NCBI GenBank assembly: GCA_032158295.1
Contig: CM063254.1
Coordinates: 19,792,147 to 19,856,146, forward strand
Length of the DNA: 64,000 nucleotides
Source of the DNA: Pycnopodia helianthoides
Taxonomy: Eukaryota; Echinodermata; Asteroidea; Forcipulatida; Asteriidae
Reading direction: 5' to 3'
Shown here: positions 43,301 through 54,115 of the stretch, piece by piece
Numbering within the stretch: the stretch's first letter is position 1
Layout of the letters: every line of letters starts with the position of its first letter
Notes under the pieces: generated by a model
What the model saw: only the letters and a program-made list of their open reading frames with translations
The model's database searches: none
Told to the model about the DNA's origin: nothing
Made by a program: the position numbers and the translations under genes

Positions 43301-45383
43301 ACAACCGCCATATCGCTGCCTTGGACCAAATAATTCACATGTGAATTCATGAATTAAATAAATAATTTATTCGCCAATTTAATCCGATTTACATCGGCTG
43401 TTCCCGGCGATTAAACATCACAGATTGCCCGCCAAAACTCGGCAAAATTATCTTAAGTGTGTATTGATGCAAATCGGAATGGTAAGTGCTATATCACAAG
43501 GAGATTGTCTGCCGAGAACGAGGTGATTACACTGTCTTCATTCATTAGTGTAGTCTCATCAAGACTGATGTCAATTTCTAATCCTCTTGACTCCATTTGA
43601 GTCAATCGTTTAGAAAATCGAGATGATGTTATTGATCAAATTATGAATATCGTATAGGCCTAGCTCTGACTTTATGTAAAGTCAAGAAACCCTCTTTACA
43701 GGGATCCATCATTGACTCATTTTGAGTCAATATTACACTATTTCTTGATTCCAGTCGAGAGCAGGCTTTTAAAGTGCCGCCTAACAACGGACTCACTTCA
43801 AGTCAAGAGTGCAGCTGGGTCAATTTTGGAGTCAGGAGTGAACTCATTTTGATGTGTGGGCTTTTCCAATCCGCTGATTGACTCGAAATAGAGTGTGCTT
43901 TTAATTATTTTTCAATATTTTGTTCTGAGAAGAAAATCCCGAGTGTGCTACTATTTTCCTGGTGACTGGAAGTGTATGGAATATGTTTCCTTTGTTGATT
44001 TCACTGTACCAAACATTAAGTACGTGGCCCGTTACAAACAATGACATGAACAAAGCGGTCACAACGTCACAACAAAGTCACAGCTTTTAATGGTGACATT
44101 TTGTCACACAGAGGTGGCTACCAGTCTTTATGTGTTAGTAAAGCGAAGGTTCCGACCCTAACATTAGGAGGAGGAAAAACCACAAGATGACGAATCTTCT
44201 GTTTATTTTCAGATCAATCGCAATTTGGCTTGTATGTCGTGACACCATTGAACCATACGCTAACAATGTTACAGTAGCAAACAACATGCAAATAATAATG
44301 GTGACCTTAAACCACTAGCAATCACACGTCTTGCAAGACTGCATTACTTCCACCTCGAACACTAAGAAAAACTTTGTCAGCATGCAGTTAAGGTCCACCC
44401 AGCAATCAATATCAAAAGCCACGTATAAAAACTGCTTGTGCCTTGAAATCAATGCGCCATCGATTGATGCCAACGTGTATATCTTGATTTAATTGCCCGT
44501 GTATAACAGACTGCCTTTCCGGGCATCACCGCTGTATTAAGATAATTGAGTTCTGTGCGATTTACGACTTAAATCACCGCTCGCGGCAATTATTTCCCGC
44601 CAGCAGTAGCGCGGGTTATTTTGTGTTATATATCCGATACTCCTGAGCAGTTTCTTCTTGTTTTTTTCTTCCCCTTCTGGTCGTCCGGCCATCAGACTGT
44701 CTCTTGTGATGGAAGTCGATGTAGCGTTTTTTTTTCTCTTCTTTCTTCACAATGAGGAATTGAGAAGACAGCTTGGAGTTGATGCTTTTATGATTGAAGC
44801 AACTTAATAGAGAGATGATACATGAGTCACGGTGTTCAAACTCATCATGCGCATAACTCGTCTGACCTACAAAGACACTCCATGTCAATTTCTTTCCTCA
44901 TTCGTTCTGAGTAAGATTTGTTTTGTCTATTTTCACGTAGTAAGAATTATCGGAAACATTACCATAAACCGCACCAAAACGTCACTTTATAACGATTGGT
45001 AATATCGAGAAACAAATAAAACAGTTTCAATTCGAAAGCTAACTGATTATCAACTCTAAAGTATAATTATCCTTCACAGAAATAATTCCGTATATGAAAT
45101 GCAATAATAATAAATATAAATTATAAATGCAGTTCTTATTAAATTATATAGCGATTTTCACAAGCTAAGGGCGTCCCAAAGCGCTAATTACAAAAACAAA
45201 TCTACAGGTGTGCAGAGCTATAATGTTTGACATTTGAAGATCCATTTCACATGTGAATTATTAATACAATTTTGCACGTTGTAATGGTTTAACAAAGTGC
45301 CGTGGCGCCAAACCATGCTATGAAGACGGGGGGGGGGGGGGGGGGCAAACCCCCTCCTCTTAGCGATCACTGTACTGGGTTCT

Positions 45384-45780
45384 TTAAAGGAACATTACAG
45401 AATTGGTAAGAAAATAACTTGTAAAATATATTTTTGATCACAGATTTACATAAAACTTACATGGTCTAATGATGATGATAGTAGAAAACATCCCTTGAAA
45501 TATTTCTGTCTGAAATGCCATATTTGATGAGAAATGAATAAACTAATTTTCCGATTGGAGTTTATCGCTGAGTGAGCGTTTTATTCATTTGTTAAATCTA
45601 TATGATTTCGATCATGCAAATGTGTAATTGGTTTTTCACTATTTTCTCGTGACCCAGATGGCCGATCGATCTCAAACTTCTACAGGTTTGTCAGTTTATG
45701 TATATGTTGGATTACGTAAAGTGATTACACTGCCAGCAACTGTTTTGTTAGCAACAACCAATTCTGTAATGTTCCTTTAA
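45384..45780. mobile_element. TTAA-flanked MITE, AGGAACATTACAG family, copy A
   Basis: Terminal inverted repeats AGGAACATTACAGAATTGGT and ACCAATTCTGTAATGTTCCT-like are directly flanked by TTAA on both sides. That is the target-site duplication of piggyBac-type transposons. Total 397 bp with no transposase. Copy B lies at 48315-48708 in the same orientation and is nearly identical. The right end abuts the SINE-like sequence at 45781. Confidence 0.88.
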
Positions 45781-46512
45781 CATGCAGTGCACAACACATA
45801 GGATGGCTTTACCATCATAAGGAAGAAGCAATAATGGTTAAGTGTAAGGACACGGGCGTCAATACCTGGATTCAAACTGACTGACCGGGATTCGAACCGG
45901 TTAATTGATCAGAAATACCAGAGCTTGAGTCCAGCGCGCTTGACCGCTCGGCCGTGACACCGTCATTTCAAGACTTGGGACTCGAACCCACACCTGCTGA
46001 TCAGAAACACCAGAGCTTGAGTCCAGTGCGCTTGACTGGTCGGCCACAACACAGCCCGTCAAGACCGGGATTCGAACCCACACTCTGCCGATCAGAAACA
46101 CCAGAGCTTGAGTCCAGCCCGTCAAAACGGCTCGGCCACAACACAGCCCGTAAAGACCGGGACTAGAACCCACACTCTGCTGATCAGAAACACCAGAGCT
46201 TTAGTCAAGTGCGCTTGACTGCGCGGCCACAACACAGCCCGTCAAGACCGGGATTCGAACCCACACTCTGCCGATCAGAAACACCAGAGCTTGAGTCCAG
46301 CCCGTCAAAACGGCTCGGCCACAACACAGCCCGTAAAGACCGGGACTAGAACCCACACTCTGCTGATCAGAAACACCAGAGCTTTAGTCAAGTGCGCTTG
46401 ACTGCGCGGCCACAACACAGCCCGTCAAGACCGGGACTAGAACCCACACTCTGCTGATCAGAAACACCAGAGCTTGAGTCAAGTGCGCTTGACTGCGCGG
46501 CCACGACAAGCT
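45781..46512 (-). mobile_element. tRNA-Leu-derived SINE with a 7-copy tandem head array
   Basis: Read on the minus strand, each 90-92 bp unit contains GGCCGAGCGGTCAAG (A-box), an anticodon arm like CTGGACTCAAGCTCTGG (loop CTCAAGC, anticodon CAA) and GGTTCGAATCCCGGTC (B-box). This closely resembles tRNA-Leu. B-boxes start near 45887, 45977, 46067, 46159, 46250, 46342 and 46432. Copies 3+4 and 5+6 form a 183 bp dimer repeated with essentially no differences. On the same strand a body-like segment (GTGTCCTTACACTTAACCAT, then TTGCTTCTTCC) follows at 45786-45860. Several copies have a damaged B-box (CTAGAACCC on the plus strand), so these are not functional tRNAs. Confidence 0.85.
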
Positions 46513-46566
46513 GACAAAGCAGTGCAGACACCATCAAAGCAGAGAGAAGAAAAAACCCACCTTGAA

Positions 46567-46692
46567 ATCAATGTTGTTTTTGTTGTTGTTGTTTTTGTTG
46601 TTGTTGTTTTTGTTGTTGTTGTTTTTGTTGTTGTTGTTGTTGTTGTTGTTGTTTCTGTTGTTGTTGTTTCTGTTGTTGTTGTTTTTGTTGTG
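46567..46692. repeat. GTT (AAC) microsatellite
   Basis: About 120 bases of TTG/GTT triplets interrupted by TTTTTG and TTTCTG. It is followed by a G-rich and then C-rich run to 46743. All overlapping ORFs are homopolymeric (poly-Val, Leu, Asn or Thr) and artefactual. Confidence 0.93.
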
Positions 46693-46761
46693 GGGGAGGG
46701 GTTGTATGATCCAGTCGTCCCCCCCCCCCCACCCCCCCCCCCGCTCACGCAACCGGAAATA

Positions 46762-46896
46762 AGGCCATATCCGAATTGGGGGCTACAGCTACGGCTACGA
46801 CTGTTGCTAAGGGTGTTGCTAAGGACGTCCTATACTTCAACGCATGATGACGCGGAAATCCAGCCGTAGCTGTAGCCGCTAGTTTGGACACGGCCT
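46762..46896. mobile_element. Short foldback MITE, GGCTACAGCTACGGC family, copy 2
   Basis: Termini AGGCCATATCCGAATTGGGG and the complementary GTTTGGACACGGCCT enclose GGCTACAGCTACGGC and GCCGTAGCTGTAGCC. The core shares GTTGCTAAGGACGTCCTA with the copy at 28417-28531. Confidence 0.8.
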
Positions 46897-46899
46897 AAG

Positions 46900-48314
46900 C
46901 CTCTATATAAATCATTCTTTCCAATTAATGAGTCTGTGCTGATGCTCAAACAGTCATGACGTGTGTTATACTTGTTCTTCGTCCGACTATTATGACATTC
47001 AGAAACTGACATTGGAGAGAAAACAATTCCTCGTCTAGGAAGAAGTAGGGATGTTATGACTAGGATACAGGTTGTGCCATTCCACCCTGTTGTCAACACT
47101 AATACTAAATTTGGTAATAAAATGGTAAATTAACTGATTTTTTGTTTCGTGATCAATCCTGCCTGTTATAACACGCCTTTGTGATAGAAAGAAATCGACT
47201 TCTCAAACCAAAGACGGTAAGACCAGATCTATTATTATAAGTCATACCAAAGATGGAGAATTGTGATCACCAAGTGTAAGTAACGGGTCACCGAAGGAGA
47301 CGAGACAAGTGGCTGCCAGTAATTGCCTCCAAACGGCCCACACTTCAAAGGCCTCGGTGGTCACTACGGGTTTGGTCAACTACGACTTCTTTAATGTCAC
47401 TTGGAGATTGACAAAGAAGGCCACATATTGCCATTAAACAAAACCTGGGCCACTAGTAGCTTCTACTAAATCATGCTCAACAAACTTGAGCAAATATGCG
47501 AGTCTGAAATCCCATCAAATTGTGTTGTGGACCACCTTACCCGTTCATCATGCATGGCTATCGGCAAGACAACTAAGCTATAGTTGCGTCTGGATAAATT
47601 GTTGGCATTTGTGTTTTCAAGCATTCTGGTGGGGGTTGTCGTGCATAGTTATAGGCCACCGAGAGGTGTCGAGTTGACTTGAGTATTACCAACTCCAGCA
47701 CAGTGGGCAGGTTGTTAATTTACCAAATCGATCGCCTCATTCAACAAGCATTCAAAGCGGATATTATAATAATAGAAACTCCAAAGTAGCTTTCTTAAGC
47801 AGCAGTTAAGACCACTTTGTCCGAGGGGGTTTGTGGCCCTGTCCACAAGGCACAACGTGTTGGTAATCTTATTCGGTCCAGGCTTAAAGTGACCATCGCA
47901 ATGTATCGATCTATCGTTTCAATTTGTTCAGCCGTTTGTTTGGACATCCTACGGTTACCTTCTTAAGTTGGCGAGTGCAGAGAAAAAAAACACACAAAAA
48001 TTGGGAATAGAAAATATCAACTGAAGCGTAGTTTGATGTTAAATCCACGAGCTAATGACAGCTGCCTGTTACATACAAAGGGATTTAAGTGACACTTTGT
48101 TGTTGTTTACTGGGGGAATTTTAAAAGGGGCAAAACGGACAATCAAAATAAACAGCCAAAGAAAAGAGCCAGGTTAGCTCTGAGTCTAATGCATATGCCA
48201 TTACATGCAGGTGAGATATCATATGTCAGGATATCAGGGCCGCTACTCTGTTTGGTTAGAGGGATTGTAGTTTTTTTTACAAAAAGAAAAAAAACTTCCC
48301 CTTTTCAGGATGAC
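46900..48314. other. Intergenic, no gene seen
   Basis: Unremarkable non-repetitive DNA with short ORFs only. No recognisable exon, RNA gene or element. Confidence 0.5.
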
Positions 48315-48708
48315 TTAAAGGAACATTACAGAATTGGTAAGAAACAAAATTGTTAAAATGTACTTTTTAAACACAGATTTACATAAAACTTACACGGTCT
48401 AATGATGATGATAGTAGAAAACATCCCTTGAAATATTTCTGTCTGAAATGCCATATTTGATGAGAAATGAATAAACTAATTTTCCGATTGGAGTTTATTG
48501 CTCAGTGAGCGTTTTATTCGTTTGTTGAATCTATATGATTTCATGCAAATGTGTAATCGGTTTTTCACTATTTTCTCGTGACCCAGATGGTCGATCGATC
48601 TCAAACTTCTACAGGTTTGTCAGTTTATGTCTATGGTGGATTACATAAAGTGCTTACACTGCCAGCAACTGTTTTGTTAGCAAAAACCAATTCTGTAATG
48701 TCCTTTAA
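48315..48708. mobile_element. TTAA-flanked MITE, AGGAACATTACAG family, copy B
   Basis: Same element as at 45384-45780, same orientation. TTAA at 48315-48318 and at 48705-48708. Differences include a 4-base deletion of the GATC in TTTCGATCATGC and loss of one base in the right terminus (AATGTCCT instead of AATGTTCCT). Confidence 0.88.
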
Positions 48709-48839
48709 GCATAAAAATCCTGGCACAACTCCAGGGACAACAATCCTTATTCCCCACCAATGTTCTTATAGGGAACACTTGCCGTAAAGCTGGTGGGCCT
48801 GACACTCGCAACTAATCTTTCAGTCGGGTCCTTTTATAC

Positions 48840-49090
48840 CTTGATCAAGATAAATTAGTGTAAATCAATTTTGTAATGGCCCACGCGTTTTCTTTTACGT
48901 GCGACCTCTCTTGTTTGTAAATAATTAGCTAATGACGAAACAGACTAATCTGCATATTCTACGCACGTTAATATCGATTAAGACCAATCAAAAACACCAA
49001 TTCACTTAAGTCCATCACGGATCAATTAACTTAATTAGCGAAATGCATTAATTCATTACGTTAAGTGGCTCTCTCATTAATGTGTGACAG
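48840..49090. promoter_or_regulatory. Dense homeodomain-type TAAT motif cluster
   Basis: Repeat-free block with AATAATTAGCTAATGA, CGTTAATATCGATTAAG, CAATTAACTTAATTAGCG, GCATTAATTCATTACG and CTCATTAATG within about 180 bp. Dense core homeodomain sites and absence of repeats make it a candidate enhancer. AT-rich chance occurrence is the alternative. Confidence 0.35.
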
Positions 49091-49289
49091 GTATATTTAT
49101 ATCATACACCATTCCTTTTGCAAATTAGTAAAACTGCTGGCTTGTTATTTTTCGATTAGATTTTATATGACTTTCAATTTGAGGTCAGACAATAAACTAG
49201 AGAATGTAATAGCAGGTTATGTGCATTTTTACTATCCCATGTTATGGTATATTTACAGGTGAACCTTGATGTGGAGGTCTGTCCACGTA

Positions 49290-50290
49290 ATAAATGACGT
49301 GTTAATTGGCCGTTTTGAATCAATCAAAACAACTCAATTTAAAGTTTAATCCCTTTTTATGGCAACAATGGCCATTTATCAGGATTAACGTTAAGCCGTG
49401 TCAGCGATACTGTACGATAAAACTGCCGCTCCCAGCTTCGACCTGCCTATGAGTCCCCAGTTAAATTGAACAGAAAATAATTGCCTTTATTTTCAGCGGT
49501 GGCACTTTCCATTATATAGCAGACCTTGAGTTGGAGAACATTGGCTTAATAACTATGTGTAACTAACACCTGGGGTGGTCATTGCTGTATATCCCAATCC
49601 AGCATTAGAATTTGCTTTTTGCAGTATTAATGTTAGCTGTAATGGGAAAAGTTTAAAATGTCGGGCGTGCCGCTTAAAGAAACAATTTATGATCCCAAGC
49701 GATAAACTCGGGAGGTAATAGCTTTTTAGCGGGAAATCAAAGGAGGGTTATTGAGGTCTTGAATCCTCAATACTTGGGGGTCTTCTGAGATAAATCCAGG
49801 TGGGCTTTTGTGGAGGGGAGACAAAACGAAGAAAGTGTTATTCCTTTTGCAATGGACTGTCGTTAATTTCCACAGGATTGGTCGTTTTATTTTCTGGGTG
49901 AATACAGGAATCTGTACGGGCGTGAGGGTAACTATTGACACTCTTGTCAGACGCGATTACCATGTTAATTGGGTTGTAGCAGGCCAACTCGCCAAACCCT
50001 TTGATGATATTATCCCAGTTATATCGCCCCCTTTGGCTGGCCAATTGAAGACGACTTCAAAGAGACACAATTTGTGTACTTTACTGGCAATTGGCGGGGT
50101 GCGAAGTAAAGAAAGCGGTGTGTTTGAGGAGATTATTGGCGATTTGCCTGACAAAGAACCGTTCCGATCTCGGCTGATCCCCAACCTTCAAGAACCTGAG
50201 TCCATCCGGCCGCCTAGCCTGCAGCCCAATATTACGGCCCAGAAACAGTCCAACTCCTCCCTGGTGGGATCAGTGTGTGAGTGAAAGATC
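49290..50290. other. Repeat-poor GC-balanced block with ATG-less ORF
   Basis: About 1 kb with higher GC and no detectable repeats. A 158-codon open frame (49808-50284, +) has no methionine codon inside, starts only from TTG, and matches no domain I recognise. It could be a conserved non-coding element or an unrecognised internal exon; no good acceptor-donor pair could be fixed. Confidence 0.3.
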
Positions 50291-52195
50291 ATGAATGCTT
50301 GAAAGATCCAGCTCAAAAAAATACAGAAAGAGAAACACAGAAAAAAAAATCGAAGCTCGATTTCCGAAGAAATTACACACGGCCAATAGGCAATTTAAGT
50401 CGTGACAGAAGGAGTCGTTTCACTTTACCCTAGTCTCTTTGTGTTTGGTATCGATCATGGAGTACATGCCAAATGTTGACTATTAGCAATCGAATATTTA
50501 TCTCAGCTTCGAAGAAGAAGATTAATTGCACCTTTTTGTTAAATGGATGTGTCATGTTGAAGCTTGACCACCCGTCAAACGACCTCCTAGGAAATTATGT
50601 TACAATGAATAGAAATTATAGAAACAATAACTCATTACAATATTCCTGGTTGAATTGATTACAAATATATGTTTTTAAAGGACATTCCGGAAATGAAGGT
50701 GTTTCGAGTGTCTCAGGTAAAGAGCAGACAGAGTGCAGAGTTCAAATATATTTCTCTTGTTCTCCTGTTTCCTTTGTGTCTTTCACGGACTTTATGACAA
50801 TTTCAGATCCTTGCAGTCACTTAAGAGATGGTTTCTCTTTATTGAAGATGACCAGGGAGTGGTGCAAAGTATCCGCGCATTACTTTTGCTAATTTTGTCA
50901 ATGTGAGGAAGGTCCTCTGTTTCTAATAAAGAAGTTGTCGACTTTACAAGAATCAAAACAAGTGCATTAAAAATATTCTTATATCCATTATAAACACACT
51001 TGTGTTTTTGATCTAACACAAGTCCTTCTGAGACCACTATTAAGAAACATGCGTGATAATCTCCCTGTTCACCCAGACGCTTAAAATTGTCGAGAATAGC
51101 GTAGTTTTCTGAACCATTATATGTGTAGAGCGCTTGAGCGCGCCATTGCTTCTACTAATGGTCACATCAGTGCCGTATAGATTTCAATCCCAAGACACTA
51201 AACCATATCCATTTGTGGTCTTGGAGGACACACCGGCACCAAGCAAACTCCCATCAACAGCAGCCCCTGAAGAGCAAGCAATGTCGCAGTCAATTCATCC
51301 AACGGGCCATCTCGACCGTTATAAGCCAACCCACAGCGATATCAGTCCATGCATCTTTAGCCGTCTAAATTACGGGACGGGCGGTGGGTATATGGTTCTG
51401 CCTTCCTTGCAATATTCATCAGGACTTCATACCAATTAAAATGATATGTTTTAATGGGTAAGCTTTTAGGGGCCGGTACTCTTTGCTAGCCATCGTTCAA
51501 TCGGTCCCGGTGGTAAATCAATCAGATCCAAGTACTTAGTAACGGGCCAGCGAATGTATTGTTTTGGCTTAATGATCCGTACCGATTCTACCAGAAAACA
51601 CTAATATTTCACAATCATAAGTCTTGATTTGTTCAAAGAGTTATGAAAATGGACACAACTGGCCATAAATGTCTGTTGTCATAGCAAGTGGAGTGTATGA
51701 GAGGACAATAAATTTGTCTCAATCTTTGGGTTTTTTGTATTTCCTTCTTTTTATCACTGGCTGGTTTTGATTATAACTGAAAGCCATGATAACGGATGTT
51801 GCAACAGTACATCTTGTTACTGTTTAGGCTGTTTGTTATTAGTATTGTTTCGTCCTTGTTGTAATATCCAGTTTTCCAAATAATCTATTAGTCGTAACTC
51901 CTCGCAAATTATAGTATAGGGGCCTAATATTCAATCCAATGTATAATGTACCGATACAAGAGTTGGAAAACACTTTAGTTTAGGTGAAGCGGGGACTATG
52001 CTAGAATGCAAGACAAATATAAATAGACAAAAGTCAACAAAAACAACATACTCAACAACAAAGAATGTCAAATGTTAATGTATAGGAAGCCGGGAAGACA
52101 AAAACGTTTAAAAACAGTTACTAAAATAAACAATGCCGTAACAGTAATAACCAATGAGTGTGCATTAAGTAGTTGCTTTTTTTTTAGTTTTCTTG
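50291..52195. other. Intergenic, no gene seen
   Basis: AT-rich DNA with short ORFs. The longest (51134-51439, +, 101 codons) has no recognisable domain. No repeat array. Confidence 0.5.
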
Positions 52196-52587
52196 TTAAA
52201 GACACTGGACACCTTTGGTAATTGTCAAAGACCAGTCTTCTCACTTGGTGTATCTCAACATATGCACAAAATAACAAACCTGGAAAGTTTGAACTCAATT
52301 GGTCGTCGAAGTTGCGAGATAATAATGGAAGAAAAAACACCCTTGTCACACGAAGTTGTGTGCTTTCAGATGCTTGATTTCGAGACCTCACGCGTGAGGT
52401 CTCAAAATCAATTCAAATATATTTTACTGAGAAATTACATTCTTTCTCAAAAACTACGTTACTTCAGAGGGAGCCGTCTCTCACAATGTTTTATACTATC
52501 AACAGCTCTCCATTGCTCGTTACCAAGTAAGTTTTTTTATGCTAACAATTATATTGAGTAATTACCAATAGTGTTCAGTGCCTTTAA
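52196..52587. mobile_element. TTAA-flanked MITE, ACACTGGACAC family
   Basis: Begins TTAAAGACACTGGACACCTT and ends with its imperfect complement, running TTACCAATAGTG then TTCAGTGCCTTTAA, giving TTAA at both ends (52196-52199 and 52584-52587). It has an internal palindrome GAGACCTCACGCGTGAGGTC. The 392 bp element has no transposase; the 122-codon ORF across it is incidental. It resembles a very abundant family I remember from sea-star sequence, which I could not verify. Confidence 0.88.
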
Positions 52588-53600
52588 GTGAACCTGAAGC
52601 CACCGTGGCTATAGTCGAAGCATAGAATAAAGACAGATTAATTGAACAAGACTGTGATGATCATACCATTCCAAAACGTATGTCCAGCCTTACGTGTGAC
52701 AATGATATTTTCACATACAAGAATCCAACCTTTCCATGGGAAGAGTTCCCCATCTCCTTTCCTCCCAAACAATGCCATGCAACCAAACCGAGGCTGAGGG
52801 AAACAGTAGTCTGGTGCTCTATATGTACAATGACAATCCACACTCATGACTTGCTACTGCAAACAAGGGAGCGCGACAAATGTCATGACAGTAAAAAAAA
52901 AAATCATCTTAACTCTTATTTGAACCCAACCTTTAATTGTGAATTAATATAAACATTTTGTTGAAACCAACGGATTTGTTAGTAATCCGTTTACGCTACT
53001 GGGACAAACCGGTGATTAATAAGTGAAAATAAACAATGCTAGGGGCAGTTTAGGAAATCTTGTCATTATGCTAATGATGTTTGTCATCAACCCCTATTTC
53101 TTCTTCTGTTCCATAAGACAATAGTATCTTGATTGACAATCTTAGGTTGTTGGGTCGAATAAATTTTCATTTGACGCTCTTTGTCCAAAACATCTTCTCA
53201 AGGAAGCGTGCAACTTAAACTGAAAGATATTGAATTAAATCTAATTTGATCAAATTTAGTATGGTTTTGTTATAAATGAATTTAGTTTTAATCCCAAAAT
53301 GGAATGAGTTGAGGTTTTAAGTTTTAAGGTGGGGATACTTGCTGGAATGTTCTGCCCTGAGAAGAAAAACCACGTGACTGGAAGCTATGAAGAATCTTAG
53401 ATGGGACAGTCCCAACGACCTTTGACCCGTGTCACAACAACCAAAATATACAATAAACACAAACAGCTCGTCATTCCAGAAAACACGATTATGACGTATG
53501 CCTTTAAAGTGCTGAAAGTCAAATGCATTTCTACTTTTGACTCGTTAATGTGTTATCGAACGGTTTGGCTGTTATTGTCTCGTTCTGGATTGATGACACA
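52588..53600. other. Intergenic, no gene seen
   Basis: AT-rich, with short ORFs in several frames and no recognisable product. Confidence 0.5.
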
Positions 53601-53602
53601 TG

Positions 53603-54115
53603 GATGAAAGATTCACCCATTCCTGGGATAAAAGATCAGCCTATTCCTGGGATAAAAGATTAGCCCATTCCTGGATAAAGATTAGCCATTCTGGATAAAA
53701 GATTAGCCCATTCCTGGGATAAAAGATTAGCCCATTTCTGGGATGGAAGATTCACCCATTCCTGATAAGTATGAAAGATTCACCCATTCCTGATGGCATG
53801 GAAGATTCACCCATTCCTGATGGCATGGAAGATTCACCCATTCCTGATAGTATGAAAGATTCACCCATTCCTGATAGTATGAAAGATTCACCCATTCCTG
53901 ATGGCATGGAAGATTCACCCATTCCTGGGATGAAAGATTCACCCATTTCTGGGATGGAAGATTCACTCATTCCTGATAAGTATGAAAGATTCACCCATTC
54001 CTGATAGCATGAAAGATTCACCCATTCCTGATAGTATGAAAGATTCACCCATTCCTGATAGTATGAAAGATTCACCCATTCCTGATGGCATGGAAGATTC
54101 ACCAATTCCTGGTGG
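53603..54115. repeat. Two-part minisatellite, 24 bp then 27 bp units
   Basis: The first part (to about 53755) has CCTGGGATAAAAGATTAGCC plus CATT units of 24 bp. The second part has CCTGATGGCATGGAAGATTC plus ACCCATT units of 27 bp, with GGCATGGAA and AGTATGAAA variants alternating and occasional short units. Both periods are multiples of three, so long ORFs with MEDSPIPDG or GMGESSMPS repeats appear on both strands; they have no flanking gene structure. Confidence 0.93.

Larger units (their letters stand above)
37270..45383. other. Intergenic desert, no gene seen
   Basis: No coding exon recognised. It contains an 11-12 bp perfect hairpin (39295-39335), a CpG-rich block (39760-40330), a cluster of TGACTCA-like motifs (43588-43890), and a G-run at 45330-45346. 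Repeat-poor blocks at about 38380-38900, 40440-40720, 43320-43560 and 44400-44640 could be cis-regulatory. ORFs of up to 120 codons (38331-38693) have no recognisable domain. Confidence 0.45.

Noticed and set aside
45954..46173. ORFs within the tRNA-like array
   Set aside because: Repeat read-through of 91 bp units; no protein similarity.
45886..46512. Functional tRNA-Leu gene cluster
   Set aside because: Units lack a proper complementary acceptor stem and several have altered B-boxes; better explained as SINE-derived repeats.
49808..50284. 158-codon open frame, +, as an independent gene
   Set aside because: No ATG anywhere in the frame and no recognised domain; kept only as a candidate conserved block.
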